From Anaerobacillus alkalidiazotrophicus (GTDB taxonomy: Bacteria > Bacillota > Bacilli > Bacillales_H > Anaerobacillaceae), in assembly GCF_001866055.1 (NCBI RefSeq), contig NZ_MLQS01000001.1, forward strand, positions 204,646 to 268,645: a DNA stretch of 64,000 nucleotides, written 5' to 3'. The first letter of the stretch is position 1; each line of letters begins with the position of its first letter. The position numbers were made by a program, and so were the translations under genes. A model generated the notes under the pieces. The model was given only the letters and a program-made list of their open reading frames with translations, searched no databases and was not told the DNA's origin. This document shows positions 16,828 to 25,957 of this stretch, piece by piece.

Positions 16828-18135
16828 TTATACATTTTTTGCTGTTTCATTCAGGTTTTCTGCCGATTCAGCAACAGAAGATGTCGCTTTTCCTATCTCT
16901 TCAATAACAAGAACTAAGTCTTTAAAGCCACCTTCCACTTTTTTTACTTCCTCCATACTTACCTCTAATGAGGATACAATTTCATTAAAGTTTTGTTTTG
17001 TATTTATTGTTTCTTTCTCACCTTCCCCAATAAAACCTTCAACTTCATTTAAGGACTTAAAAACATCGTTCATAAATTGAGAAGATTCTTTAATTAACGT
17101 TTTAATATTTTGCACCGAATTTTTTGTCTGCTCTGATAGCTTACGAACCTCATTTGCAACAACCGCAAATCCCTTGCCATGTTCTCCTGCTCTCGCAGCT
17201 TCAATAGCTGAATTTATAGCAAGTAAGTTTGTTTGTTCAGCGATATTTTGGACAATATTCACTACCTGTTGAATTTGCTCAGAAGAATGCATCAATTGCT
17301 CGACAACATTACTCATTTGAAGTGCACTCTCTTTAATAGTTGCCATTTTGATCTCTAAATCAATAATGCTTTTATTTCCTTTCATTGCAGCTTCTTTTGT
17401 TTCTTGGGAAGTATTGGAACTCTTAACCACTCGCTTACTTAAATCCATCGTACTTGAAATTAATTGCTCAACTGAGGCACTTGTTTCCTCAGATAAAGCA
17501 GCTAGTTCTTCACTTATATCAGTTATGCTATATTTTAGTTCATTTTTGACTTTTTCATATTCGACTTCTCTTTGAAGCAGATTTTCCTTCTCATATGCTT
17601 CAAGTACTAATTGCTGTTCAAAATTTAATAATTTACTGATTACATTAACACTGTCAGCTTGAGTAGACGGATCTGTAATATTTTTTTGGATGACTTGTTG
17701 TATTGAACTAAAAAGATTTTGAAAAGCACCCATATACCATTTTGGTTCTAAACCAATATGAATATGCATTTTTGCAACTTTAATTCTTTTTTCAATATAA
17801 TGGTAATCAATCACACCATTAAACATCTCAAAAATATGTGTTTCAAGTGTTTGGCGAAGACGATTTACGGAACTATGTTTTTCAATTATTTCCTTTAGGT
17901 TTTCCGCTTTTAATATTGTTTCATAGAATGTATCTACTAACGCTCCTTTATTTTCATTTAAAAGTGGCTGAAGTCCTTTAATTAATTTTAAATCTTCTAA
18001 TGTTAAATCAATAATTTTCAACTGTTTAATAATATCATCATTGTCTGTCATTATTATGCTCTTAAAATTTTGATCTACATTTATATGGTAGCCAGCATCC
18101 TCTGGTTTTTGTTTTAATGCATTAAAAAAATTCAT
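16828..18135 (-). CDS. hemAT: HemAT-type heme aerotaxis transducer
   Basis: 435-aa soluble chemoreceptor. Residues about 35-190 form a protoglobin sensor domain ([32 protein letters not shown], which holds the likely proximal histidine). Residues about 215-435 are an MCP signalling domain with the hairpin tip [18 protein letters not shown]. No transmembrane segment, as in B. subtilis HemAT. It binds oxygen at heme and signals to CheA. The che operon is not in the window. Monocistronic. Confidence 0.9.
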   Translation of the reverse strand: MNFFNALKQKPEDAGYHINVDQNFKSIIMTDNDDIIKQLKIIDLTLEDLKLIKGLQPLLNENKGALVDTFYETILKAENLKEIIEKHSSVNRLRQTLETHIFEMFNGVIDYHYIEKRIKVAKMHIHIGLEPKWYMGAFQNLFSSIQQVIQKNITDPSTQADSVNVISKLLNFEQQLVLEAYEKENLLQREVEYEKVKNELKYSITDISEELAALSEETSASVEQLISSTMDLSKRVVKSSNTSQETKEAAMKGNKSIIDLEIKMATIKESALQMSNVVEQLMHSSEQIQQVVNIVQNIAEQTNLLAINSAIEAARAGEHGKGFAVVANEVRKLSEQTKNSVQNIKTLIKESSQFMNDVFKSLNEVEGFIGEGEKETINTKQNFNEIVSSLEVSMEEVKKVEGGFKDLVLVIEEIGKATSSVAESAENLNETAKNV

Positions 18136-18280
18136 TTAGTTGCCTCCTAATTTGTCTTGCATTCATTATAAAGTCATTAAACAACATATGTATAGTTTTA
18201 AATATCAAAACACTATTTATTTAGTGTTTAAAAAATCAAGGAATTTACATAATGTGGACCGACTAAAATACATTTGGATA

Positions 18281-18306
18281 ATTAAAGTATGTTTGCATAC
18301 TTTAAT
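18281..18306 (+). promoter_or_regulatory. Perfect inverted repeat upstream of the SDR gene
   Basis: ATTAAAGTATG-TTTG-CATACTTTAAT, an 11-bp perfect stem 33 bases before the SDR start. No U-run, so it could be an operator or a 5'-UTR hairpin. Confidence 0.4.
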
Positions 18307-18338
18307 TTTGAAATAATTATTTTGTAAGGAGGGTTTTT

Positions 18339-19202
18339 ATGGAAATTCAATTACCCACAGCTTTTCCACCCCAACATCAAACGAAACAACCAGGAATAGA
18401 AACAGAAATGAAGCCTCGCCCAATATTTGATGATCCATCCTATAAAGGCAGCGGAAAGCTAACTGGAAAGGTTGCATTAATCACTGGAGGGGATAGTGGA
18501 ATTGGACGGGCTGTTGCTATCGCATTTGCTAAAGAGGGGGCTAATGTTGCTATTGCCTATTTGGATGAAACTGTCGATGCAGAGGAAACAAAAGAGTTAG
18601 TAGAAGCAAAAGGTGTACAATGCTTACTCCTTCCAGGGAATATTGAAGAAGAAGCAGTATGCAAAAAGATAGTCGCTGATACAGTTTCTCATTTTGGTAA
18701 GCTTGACATACTTATTAATAATGCCGCTTGGCAGATAGTTCAAAATAATATAAAAAACATAACTACCGAACAACTAGAGAAAACTTTTCGGGTTAATATT
18801 TTTTCTGTTTTTCACTTTGTTAAAGCTGCCTTGTCTCACTTAAAACAAGGAAGTTCCATTATTAATACTACTTCAGTAACGGCTTATCACGGTCATGAAC
18901 AATTAATTGATTATTCTTCAACAAAAGGTGCAATGGTCACTTTTACAAGATCATTGTCCATGCAACTAGCTACTCTTGGAATACGGGTAAACGGTGTTGC
19001 ACCTGGACCGATATGGACTCCATTAATTCCCTCTTCCTTCCTTGCTAGCCAAGTTGCAAATTTCGGTAGTAACACGCCAATGAAACGTGCAGGACAACCT
19101 TTTGAACTTGCTCCAACCTATGTATACTTAGCTTCTAATGATTCTTCTTATGTATCTGGACAAATTATTCATGTAAATGGAGGAGAAATTGTAAACGGAT
19201 AA
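18339..19202 (+). CDS. SDR-family oxidoreductase (YdaD/YhxC-like)
   Basis: 287-aa short-chain dehydrogenase with the N-terminal extension seen in the YdaD/YhxC general-stress group (PTAFPPQHQTKQPGIE, then KPRPIFDDPSYKGSGKL in variant form). NAD(P)-binding TGGDSGIGRAVA is near residue 49, NNAAWQ follows, the catalytic Ser is in NTTSVTAY and the YxxxK is YSSTKG; the C-terminus is VSGQIIHVNGGEIV. Strong AAGGAGGG site. Acts on alcohols or aldehydes by family; substrate unknown. Relatives are sigma-B dependent, but I could not recognise a sigma-B promoter here. Confidence 0.87.
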   Translation: MEIQLPTAFPPQHQTKQPGIETEMKPRPIFDDPSYKGSGKLTGKVALITGGDSGIGRAVAIAFAKEGANVAIAYLDETVDAEETKELVEAKGVQCLLLPGNIEEEAVCKKIVADTVSHFGKLDILINNAAWQIVQNNIKNITTEQLEKTFRVNIFSVFHFVKAALSHLKQGSSIINTTSVTAYHGHEQLIDYSSTKGAMVTFTRSLSMQLATLGIRVNGVAPGPIWTPLIPSSFLASQVANFGSNTPMKRAGQPFELAPTYVYLASNDSSYVSGQIIHVNGGEIVNG

Positions 19203-19359
19203 AAGGAAATGAAAATAGATACGCATCTAAAGACAGCTAATTGCGTCCATTACATGAAGTACTTTCTTTAGCTTCTTGTAATGGGCCAAATTGACCAGAT
19301 TATGTATATTCAACCTAGGCAGCTTTCCATTTATAAAAATTTAATATTTTCCTAACTAA

Positions 19360-19390
19360 AAACTGGTACCCCATTGAGGAGTACCAGTTA
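19360..19390 (-). terminator. Terminator of the dps gene
   Basis: AACTGGTAC and GTACCAGTT pair across 11 bases, with a T-run on the minus-strand downstream side. A second imperfect hairpin (CCATTACATGAAG/CTTCTTGTAATGG, about 19234-19275) follows the SDR gene. Confidence 0.65.
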
Positions 19391-19394
19391 ATTT

Positions 19395-19835
19395 TTATCC
19401 TAAATAAGCTTTAAGCATCCAAACATGTTGCTCTAAAGAAGTCTTAATACCGATGAACATATCAGCAGTTGATTCATCACCAGCAGCTTCAGCAAGTTCA
19501 ATAGTTTCATTTGATTCTGCAATTACTTTTTCAAAATCAGCAGCTAAAACTGAAACCATTTCTTTTGCCCCTTCATTACTAGAAGCTTCTTCAATAGATG
19601 ATGCTTCTAAGTATTCTTTTAGAGTCGCAAGTGGTTTACCTTCAATTGTTAAAATACGCTCTGCAATTGAATCAATATAAGTAGCAGCTTCAGTATAGTA
19701 TTCTTCAAATTTTGCATGTAGTGTAAAGAATTCTGGTCCAGTTACATACCAATGATAATTGTGAAGCTTTGTAAATAATACATTCCAGTTTGCTAATTGA
19801 GAATTAAGTGAATTAACTAGTTTTTCATTTGCCAT
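19395..19835 (-). CDS. Dps-family ferritin-like protein
   Basis: 146-aa Dps/miniferritin. The inter-subunit ferroxidase ligands are visible in [20 protein letters not shown] and the following [17 protein letters not shown]. It forms dodecamers that oxidise and store iron and protect DNA from peroxide. Strong AAGGAG site. The upstream region holds two direct repeats that resemble PerR/Fur operators. Without a lysine-rich tail, direct DNA binding is uncertain. Terminator present. Confidence 0.9.
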   Translation of the reverse strand: MANEKLVNSLNSQLANWNVLFTKLHNYHWYVTGPEFFTLHAKFEEYYTEAATYIDSIAERILTIEGKPLATLKEYLEASSIEEASSNEGAKEMVSVLAADFEKVIAESNETIELAEAAGDESTADMFIGIKTSLEQHVWMLKAYLG

Positions 19836-19884
19836 TTTTCGAAAAACACTCCTTATTTTTTAATGATATATGTTATCTTAACGC

Positions 19885-19929
19885 AGATTATAATTAATAT
19901 CAAATGATATAGATTATAATTAGCGTCAA
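19885..19929 (-). promoter_or_regulatory. Twin PerR-like repeats upstream of dps
   Basis: AGATTATAATTAATATCAA (19885-19903) and AGATTATAATTAGCGTCAA (19911-19929) are direct repeats 26 bp apart, each containing TTATAATTA, the left half of a Per box. mrgA, the B. subtilis dps homologue, is PerR-controlled. The minus strand also has TTGACG at 19924-19929. Confidence 0.5.
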
Positions 19930-20073
19930 TTTACTCATACCTTCTAATATTTTTAGTATAATATATTTTTCTATAATATGGGTTAATTTCCACAAAAAAA
20001 ATGAAAATAAAACAAATTAGACACAAAATGTCACTTTGAAGATTCCCTTACAAATATATTCAATATTAAACGT

Positions 20074-20117
20074 AAAAAAAACGCTCCTTGAGTCAGTTAC
20101 GACTAGAAGCGTTTTTT
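20074..20117 (-). terminator. Terminator of the desaturase gene
   Basis: AAAAAACGCT pairs with AGCGTTTTTT, with GACTAGAAG and CTCCTTGAGTC closing part of the inner stem. U-tract on the minus strand. Confidence 0.75.
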
Positions 20118-20138
20118 CTACTAATGTGGGTAATAAAA

Positions 20139-21185
20139 TTATAACTTACGGTATTGAATTTCCTTTACATTTAATCCATTTCCTAAAGTACTATAAACTT
20201 TTTTATCATGTGGGTCCAAGAGTTCATTCTTCTCATGATAAACTCTTGGCGTTTTATATAGGGTCAATAAAGCTCTTGCAAACGGCATCTGATGATAGCG
20301 CTCAGGCCACTTTTGTAAAATAAGATCTTTTACTAAAGGATAATATTTAGGATTCATTGCTGGAAAGAGATGATGTTCAGTGTGGTAAGAGAAATTAAAG
20401 TGCAACACATCTACCCACTTAGGAACAGTCACTGTTAGACAATTAGCCAATGGATCGTTAACATCTACTAAGGGGTTTAAGCGATGATTAGTTGAGATAT
20501 ACCCCATTACAATAGAATTAGCAATGAATAACGGTAATAAATAAGCAAAAAACCAAGCTACAGGTCCAATTATAAAAAGTAACCCTATCCAAAACATCCA
20601 TGGTAACACAAGTTGGATGAAAACGGCTGAACGATTTTTCATATTGAACTCTTTAAAATATAGAAAGAACATATTTATTGAGTGTATCGAAAACGATATC
20701 GCTAAATATAAAAAGCCAAATATAGAACGAACTTGTAAAGGTAATTTATAAACTAACCGGACAATCCAATTTTTTGAAAATTTATTTGCACTTGGCCAAG
20801 CGTCTGGGTCCTTAGTTTCATCTTGAGTGTGAACATGGTGCTCCATGTTATGCCATTTTCTCCATAAACGTGGACCAGTACATAGTGGCCAGAAAAAAAT
20901 TGCACCTAACAAATTTCTAATTCTCGGATTTCTAATTACTGTACCATGAAGAATTTCATGTCCTAAAAAACCCATTGCCGAAAAACTAAACCCAATGATT
21001 ATTGAAATAAATAAATTGACAATTATCGGTAATTGAATTTGACTAATCAATAACATTCCAGTAATGACAGTGATTAAATATGCTATTCCTCCAAATAACC
21101 TTGTTGGAACTGGCTTAAATGCCTCCTTTGGTAATTCTGGAGAAATTCTTGCTGCGTACCATCCAAACGTCTTAAGATCGTTCAT
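20139..21185 (-). CDS. Membrane fatty-acid desaturase
   Basis: 348-aa acyl-lipid desaturase. Three histidine boxes bind the di-iron centre: GHEILHG, HNMEHHVH and YHTEHHLFP. About four to six hydrophobic helices surround them (for example ITVITGMLLISQIQLPII, IGLLFIIGPVAWFFAYLLPL). Introduces double bonds into membrane acyl chains and needs oxygen and reduced ferredoxin; it typically maintains fluidity in the cold. A cold-shock gene lies nearby, but there is no operon link. Regiospecificity cannot be read. No DesK/DesR two-component pair is adjacent. Confidence 0.87.
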   Translation of the reverse strand: MNDLKTFGWYAARISPELPKEAFKPVPTRLFGGIAYLITVITGMLLISQIQLPIIVNLFISIIIGFSFSAMGFLGHEILHGTVIRNPRIRNLLGAIFFWPLCTGPRLWRKWHNMEHHVHTQDETKDPDAWPSANKFSKNWIVRLVYKLPLQVRSIFGFLYLAISFSIHSINMFFLYFKEFNMKNRSAVFIQLVLPWMFWIGLLFIIGPVAWFFAYLLPLFIANSIVMGYISTNHRLNPLVDVNDPLANCLTVTVPKWVDVLHFNFSYHTEHHLFPAMNPKYYPLVKDLILQKWPERYHQMPFARALLTLYKTPRVYHEKNELLDPHDKKVYSTLGNGLNVKEIQYRKL

Positions 21186-21304
21186 AATATCGTCTCCCTC
21201 TTAACTTCCTATCTTTAGCACTATGTTAATAGTACAAATTAATAATACCAAGACAACATAAGAGTTTCAATGTTTTTTTTATTACCAGGTAATAATAATT
21301 GGTT

Positions 21305-21592
21305 TTAATATTGTTGTAATTGTTTTACCGACTGAATAAATAATTCAGGGCTTGAGTGAACCTGAAATGGAAAAACTCCTTCATTGGTATGTAAGTAAAG
21401 GGTTCCATATTTATTACTAGACGTCTTCCTATACGAGACATCAAACACATCTTTTAGTTTATAAGTTTTGTATGGAGAAACAATTTTTGTTTCGTATAAA
21501 TACAAATAATACACATTTTCAATATACTTTTGTTCTATACCATTAATTTCTCTAAATACTTTTACATACGGCTGTTTTAAAATTAGTGACAA
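21305..21592 (-). CDS. Hypothetical small beta-rich protein (possible PH-like fold)
   Basis: 95 aa from the TTG at 21592, which has GAAGGAG at the correct distance. Upstream codons add only a Leu/Ile/Arg-rich tail without a ribosome site. The product alternates short beta-like segments (YYLYLYETKIVSP, TYKLKDVFDVSYRK, YGTLYLHTNEGVFPFQV) and ends in an amphipathic helix (PELFIQSVKQLQQ), a layout typical of bacterial PH-like domains. I do not recognise a named family. Monocistronic. Confidence 0.65.
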   Translation of the reverse strand: MSLILKQPYVKVFREINGIEQKYIENVYYLYLYETKIVSPYKTYKLKDVFDVSYRKTSSNKYGTLYLHTNEGVFPFQVHSSPELFIQSVKQLQQY

Positions 21593-21810
21593 GTTAAGGC
21601 TCCTTCTTATAATTATTATTAGTAATCTTACCACTCATCGTTGTTCAATAAAACTCCTGGATAGAAACGAGTAAGTACTTTGTTCTTCTACGGATCGTTT
21701 TATAATCTTTTAAAATTAACTATAAAGCCTAATATAAAATACCTACCAAATAGGAAAAATAAATGGTACACTCAACAATAGAAAATTACAATTCATTAAA
21801 GGAGAAATAT

Positions 21811-22005
21811 ATGTCTACAAACGATCAAGATCAACCAAACAAGAAAAAAATCTCTTTACAAGAAGCCATTCAACAACAGTTAGCTAATAAAAAAGCAAAA
21901 CAAACACAAAACAAAGAAAATAACAAATGGAGTAATACAAATCAAACAATGAAAAGCCAACAAACAAAAAAAATAAATAATCAGCGAAAGAGACAGGGAG
22001 TTTAA
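21811..22005 (+). CDS. Small basic Gln/Asn/Lys-rich protein
   Basis: 64 aa from the ATG at 21811, preceded by AAAGGAG. An in-frame ATG 16 codons upstream lacks a ribosome site. Low-complexity, hydrophilic and disordered (KKKISLQEAIQQQLANKKAK, then Asn/Gln/Lys repeats, ending QRKRQGV). Composition resembles small spore or nucleoid-associated proteins, but no family is recognised. Followed by a terminator. Confidence 0.6.
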   Translation: MSTNDQDQPNKKKISLQEAIQQQLANKKAKQTQNKENNKWSNTNQTMKSQQTKKINNQRKRQGV

Positions 22006-22024
22006 CAAACACTTCGCACAAGCA

Positions 22025-22056
22025 AAAACAATACTTTATAGTAGTATTGTTTTTTT
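22025..22056 (+). terminator. Terminator of the small basic protein gene
   Basis: AAAACAATACT pairs with AGTATTGTTTT, followed by a T-run. Confidence 0.75.
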
Positions 22057-22104
22057 TATTTAAAGGAAATACTATATAAAAAAATAATATTTAGGGGGAA
22101 AGTA

Positions 22105-22962
22105 ATGAGTTACGTTCAGAACATAAATGAAAAATCTTACTGTGTCAATGAATACGGTGTGCTCAGAAAAGTTATTTTATGTGAACCTAAACATATGACT
22201 ATTCGTGATGTTATTAATGATACTCAAAAACATTTTAAAGATGTAGGAATCCACATAGAAAAAGCTATGGAGCAACATAAGCATTTCGCTCAAGTATTAA
22301 GGGATAACAATATCGATGTTATTTTACTACCACCTGCAAAGAAATTCCCAGAACAAGTATTTACTCGCGACATTGGGTTTACTCTCGGTCATACAATCTT
22401 TGTAGCTGATATGGCAAACAACATTCGTCGTGGTGAAGAACAAATATTAAAGGATTGGCTAAAAGGCGAAGAAGTTTCTTATTATAATATTATCGGTGAC
22501 CAAATTGAAGGTGGAGACGTCATAATAGACGGTGGTATGATCTATGTAGGTATTAGTGACCGTACAAATGAAGCAGCAATTGCTCACCTGACAAGGCTAC
22601 TACCTTCCTTTACTATTATTACAGTTCCTTTTCAAAATAAATATTTACATTTAGACTGTATATTTAACATTCTTTCTCCTTCAGAAGCACTCATTTATCC
22701 GGGAGTTATTGATAAAAAGAAAGAGGAATTAATAGCTTCTCGTTACGAACTAATTGAAGTAACAAAAGAAGAACAATTTACGCTTGGAACAAATGTACTT
22801 TCTATCGGTAACAAAAAAGTAATTAGCCTACCAGTTAATAAAAACGTTAATAACGAACTACGCAAAAGAGGTTACGAGGTCATTGAGGTTGATATTACAG
22901 AAATAATTAAAAGTGGTGGATCATTTCGTTGCTGTTCGATGCCACTTGTGAGGGAAAAGTAA
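22105..22962 (+). CDS. DDAH/amidinotransferase-family hydrolase
   Basis: 285-aa guanidino-modifying enzyme (dimethylarginine dimethylaminohydrolase / arginine deiminase fold). Substrate-binding FTRDIGF, EGGDVII, catalytic His in HLDCIFNIL and the C-terminal catalytic Cys region GGSFRCCSMP are all present. Members cleave guanidine groups to citrulline and an amine or ammonia. In B. subtilis the closest named type is YkgA. AGGGGGAAA site. No other arginine gene is adjacent, so the physiological substrate is uncertain. Confidence 0.85.
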   Translation: MSYVQNINEKSYCVNEYGVLRKVILCEPKHMTIRDVINDTQKHFKDVGIHIEKAMEQHKHFAQVLRDNNIDVILLPPAKKFPEQVFTRDIGFTLGHTIFVADMANNIRRGEEQILKDWLKGEEVSYYNIIGDQIEGGDVIIDGGMIYVGISDRTNEAAIAHLTRLLPSFTIITVPFQNKYLHLDCIFNILSPSEALIYPGVIDKKKEELIASRYELIEVTKEEQFTLGTNVLSIGNKKVISLPVNKNVNNELRKRGYEVIEVDITEIIKSGGSFRCCSMPLVREK

Positions 22963-22987
22963 AATAGAGAAAATTTTTTGAACATAC

Positions 22988-23015
22988 AAAAAGGTATCCC
23001 CAAAAGGATACCTTT
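22988..23015. terminator. Bidirectional terminator (DDAH-like / csp)
   Basis: AAAGGTATCC pairs with GGATACCTTT over an 8-base loop, between converging genes. Confidence 0.8.
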
Positions 23016-23033
23016 ATTCATTAGTTTGGTTAA

Positions 23034-23234
23034 TTAAGCTTTAGTAACGTTAGCAGCTTGTGGTCCACGGTTACCTTCAACGATTTCGAAGTTAACTTTT
23101 TGACCTTCTTCTAAAGACTTGAATCCATCAGATTGAATAGCTGAGAAGTGTACGAATACATCGTCTCCGTCTTCGCGCTCGATAAATCCGAATCCTTTTT
23201 CTGCATTAAACCATTTAACTGTACCTTGTAACAT
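23034..23234 (-). CDS. CspA-family cold-shock protein
   Basis: 66-aa single cold-shock domain. RNP1 KGFGFIER and RNP2 VFVHFSAI are intact, and the N-terminus [18 protein letters not shown] is that of B. subtilis CspB/C/D. It acts as an RNA chaperone. AGGAGG site. About 130 bp of upstream AT-rich sequence could be the long 5' leader typical of csp genes; a short GTGTGCATTTCCACAC hairpin lies in it. Confidence 0.93.
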   Translation of the reverse strand: MLQGTVKWFNAEKGFGFIEREDGDDVFVHFSAIQSDGFKSLEEGQKVNFEIVEGNRGPQAANVTKA

Positions 23235-23527
23235 GTGTTTTCCTCCTGATTTGTGTGCATTTCCACACGGTTTTATTCACTATCCTTGTTCATTCATAAC
23301 ATTTAAGAGGAAAACTTTTTAAAGCCATCCATCCAATAACATTAAAACGATCAAAAATAATTACTCTTAGTATAACACTAATAAATGAAAAAATAAACCT
23401 TTTCATTATTTTTATAATAAGAAGATTATCCTTCTATATGTTAAGCGAACGTAAATCAAAAAGCCGCTTCTCCACACCTTACATAGATAAACTTTCAGAT
23501 ACTAATATGATACGTAGATATTACCAA

Positions 23528-23644
23528 AGAGAACTCGTTCTAGCTTCGCTAGAACATCGGAAATTCAGATGGAGTCTCAACTTCACCTGAATGGAAGTTC
23601 CCACCTACGCTACGCTTAGAGGTGGGGTCTATGACCCTTAAGTT
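23528..23644 (-). repeat. About 120-bp hairpin element, copy 1
   Basis: Read on the minus strand: AACTTAAGGGTCATAG, CCCACCTCTAAGCGTAGCG TAGGTGGG hairpin, GTTGAGACTCC, GAATTTCCGAT, then GTTCTAGCGAAGCTAGAAC and GAGTTCTC. The copy at 59984-60103 is nearly identical, in opposite orientation. Noncoding. The rest of the gap 23235-23681 shows no gene. Confidence 0.75.
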
Positions 23645-23681
23645 CAAATCAGTTTGATCAACTGAATGAGGAGATGGTTTT

Positions 23682-23798
23682 ATGTATATAGGAAGCAAAG
23701 GATGGTATGTTCATTAGTTAAAAAAATTAGGGATTTATGTTTTAATAGGCATTTTTATCTTTTATTGTTTAGGTTTGTACTTTAATGCAAAAAATTAA
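23682..23798 (+). pseudogene. Remnant of a YflJ/DUF2639-like small protein
   Basis: A ribosome site (GAGGAGAT) leads to ATG and MYIGSKGWYVH, then an in-frame TAG (codon 12), then LKKLGI followed by an unrelated hydrophobic tail. GSKGWYV-xxLKxxGI is, from memory, the N-terminal signature of the YflJ-type family, which normally continues with a basic His-Pro segment. The in-frame stop and divergent second half indicate a decayed gene. Confidence 0.45.
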
Positions 23799-23826
23799 AT
23801 TGTAGTATGAAAAGGAGCGATCAAAA

Positions 23827-24513
23827 GTGAACACAAACATTTTCCATTTAAGTATTGAATTATTCGTAGGTTTCCTGGCTTTATTAATTATTACGAAGGT
23901 TTTAGGTAAAACACAAATTACTCAAATTACTCCTTTCGATTTCATTTCAGCACTAGTGTTAGGTGAGCTTGTTGGGAATGCAATTTATGACAAAGATATT
24001 AGCGTTTGGTATGTACTTTATGCAATAACCTTGTGGGGTATGCTCATTTATGCAGTGGAATTACTTACACAAAAATTTAAAGGGACAAGAAAGATTTTAG
24101 AAGGAAAGCCGGCCATCGTTATACGAAATGGAAAACTCGATCGTGATGAATTAAAGAAAAATAAATTGGATATTAACCAACTACAGCACCTTCTGCGGGA
24201 CAAGGATGTATTTTCAATTCGTGAAGTTGAATTTGCAATTTTAGAAGCAAACGGCTCTGTGAATGTGCTAAAAAAATCTAATTATGTAACCCCGACAAGA
24301 AAAGACCTTAACATCACACCACAACAAGTAAACTTACCAATATCTATTATTTTGGATGGTGAGGTACTTTGGGATAATTTATCTGAAGCGGGCTTTAATG
24401 AAATATGGCTTAATCGTCAATTAAGTTACCATGGCATTACCAACCCAGAGCAAGTGCTTTTTGCTGAATGGCTCGAGGGAGAACCCCTATTTGTTACTTC
24501 CTATCATTTATAA
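23827..24513 (+). CDS. DUF421 membrane protein (YetF-like), copy 1
   Basis: 228-aa YetF-family protein. Three N-terminal hydrophobic helices (about residues 5-25, 35-55, 58-80) are followed by the conserved cytoplasmic DUF421 domain: LEGKPAIVIRNGKLD, LRDKDVFSIREVEFAILEAN and TPTRKDLN. AAAGGAG precedes the GTG start. Related DUF421 proteins (2Duf in heat-resistant spores) sit in the spore inner membrane. Copy 2 lies 2.1 kb downstream and the ger operon just beyond, suggesting but not proving a spore role. Confidence 0.83.
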   Translation: MNTNIFHLSIELFVGFLALLIITKVLGKTQITQITPFDFISALVLGELVGNAIYDKDISVWYVLYAITLWGMLIYAVELLTQKFKGTRKILEGKPAIVIRNGKLDRDELKKNKLDINQLQHLLRDKDVFSIREVEFAILEANGSVNVLKKSNYVTPTRKDLNITPQQVNLPISIILDGEVLWDNLSEAGFNEIWLNRQLSYHGITNPEQVLFAEWLEGEPLFVTSYHL

Positions 24514-24735
24514 ATCAAAATAATAAAACTAATTGTTTTTATATTTATAGTATTTATTGTGCTGGATTATTGTTAAAACTAATAAAAGAATTATTTAATA
24601 AAATCAAACTAAAGGTTCGTAATTGTATAGAATATTATTACACAGGACTTTCTTTTTGAACCATGACTTTCTTGAATTTATTAGTTCACTGAGTTATCTT
24701 AAAAGAATAAATGATTATTAGAGGTGTGTTTCATA

Positions 24736-25446
24736 GTGCGGATTAATAAATATTTAAGTGAATCAGGGATAACGTCAAGACGGGAAGCTGATAAATGGAT
24801 TGCAGATAAAAGAGTAACAATCAACGATACAATTGCCGAATTAGGAAGTAAAGTTGAAGAAGGAGACGAAGTCAGAGTAGACGGAAAACCAATTACGTTA
24901 GAACAACAACACGTCTATATTGCACTTAATAAACCTGTAGGAATAACGAGTACAACGGAAAAACATATTAAAGGGAATATTGTTGATTTCGTTAATCACC
25001 CCCTTCGAATTTTTCATATTGGAAGACTGGATAAAGAATCAGAAGGATTAATATTATTAACTAACGACGGGGATATCGTAAATGAAATATTGCGTGCAGA
25101 AAATAAACATGAAAAAGAATATATTGTAACTGTAGACAAGCCTATCAATTCTGTATTTTTAAGAAAGATGTCTGATGGTGTAGAAATCTTAGATACAAAA
25201 ACATTGCCCTGCAAAATTACAAAAATATCTTCACATGTCTTCCGAATTATCCTAACTCAAGGATTAAATCGCCAAATTCGCCGTATGTGTTCAGCTTTGG
25301 GATATCAAGTGCGTAGGTTACAACGAATTAGAATTATGAACATTCAATTAGACGGACTTGCTAGTGGCCAATGGCGAGATTTAACAAACAAAGAACTTAA
25401 GTGTTTATTTAAAGAGTTAAATTATAATCCTAAAAAACGATCATAA
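24736..25446 (+). CDS. RluF-type 23S rRNA pseudouridine synthase
   Basis: 236-aa RsuA/RluF-family enzyme. An N-terminal S4 domain ([20 protein letters not shown]) is followed by the catalytic domain with the motif-II Asp in [20 protein letters not shown] and the [13 protein letters not shown] motif. The GTG at 24736 follows AGAGGTG and gives the canonical [10 protein letters not shown] start; an earlier GTG four codons upstream is part of the ribosome site. It isomerises a specific uridine in rRNA. RluF-like by similarity of motifs; the exact target nucleotide is inferred. Confidence 0.88.
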   Translation: MRINKYLSESGITSRREADKWIADKRVTINDTIAELGSKVEEGDEVRVDGKPITLEQQHVYIALNKPVGITSTTEKHIKGNIVDFVNHPLRIFHIGRLDKESEGLILLTNDGDIVNEILRAENKHEKEYIVTVDKPINSVFLRKMSDGVEILDTKTLPCKITKISSHVFRIILTQGLNRQIRRMCSALGYQVRRLQRIRIMNIQLDGLASGQWRDLTNKELKCLFKELNYNPKKRS

Positions 25447-25541
25447 AAGTACGATTACTTACCTTACTCCCACCCTAAAGGTAAATGACTTAACTCTTGT
25501 AGGTAAATTTAAATATTCTTAGGAATGTAATGAAACGTCAG

Positions 25542-25570
25542 ACAGGGACTTACTTAATAGTAGTCCCTGT
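25542..25570 (+). terminator. Possible terminator after the pseudouridine synthase gene
   Basis: ACAGGGACT pairs with AGTCCCTGT over 11 bases, followed by TTTAATC; about 95 bp after the stop codon. Confidence 0.5.
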
Positions 25571-25574
25571 TTAA

Positions 25575-25859
25575 TCATATTGTATAAAGCTCCTTCCAAT
25601 TCAATAAGAAAGGGGCTGCCTCTACGTTCGGTTCATTAACAACCTCTTTTGTCATTCCATTTTGAATAACTTTCCCATCAATAACAACAGCTAAACTATT
25701 CGTTATATGGTTTATTTCAATGAGGTCATGACTCATAAAAAATGTTGTAGTACTAGTTTCATATAATATTTCCTTTAATTCTTTTAGCAACTGTACCTTA
25801 GTCGGGAAATCTAAAACAGAAAATGGTTCATCAAGAAATAATACTTCCGGTTCTAAAAT
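25575..25859 (-). pseudogene. C-terminal half of an ABC transporter ATPase
   Basis: The frame reads ILEPEVLFLDEPFSVLD (Walker B and D-loop), then FFMSHDLIEINHITN (H-loop) and VIDGKVIQNGMTKEVV. It begins right after an in-frame TAA; the Walker A and signature regions are missing upstream. It is the 3' half of an importer-type ATPase, without the usual partner permease genes. It lies antisense between the pseudouridine synthase and the second DUF421 gene. Decayed gene. Confidence 0.75.
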
Positions 25860-25957
25860 TTACTTTTTCTTTCAATGATGATTATTATAAAATTTGTAAA
25901 TACTAAACCTACTCTACGAGAAACAAGAACAAAATACATTAAGGTAGGAATTAAAGT

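Noticed and set aside
16646..17080. Plus-strand frame over the end of hemAT
   Set aside because: Mostly antisense to the MCP signalling domain; Ser/Phe-rich and begins inside the SASP promoter.
20036..20323. Plus-strand frame opposite the desaturase gene end
   Set aside because: Begins within the desaturase terminator and is antisense to its conserved C-terminus.
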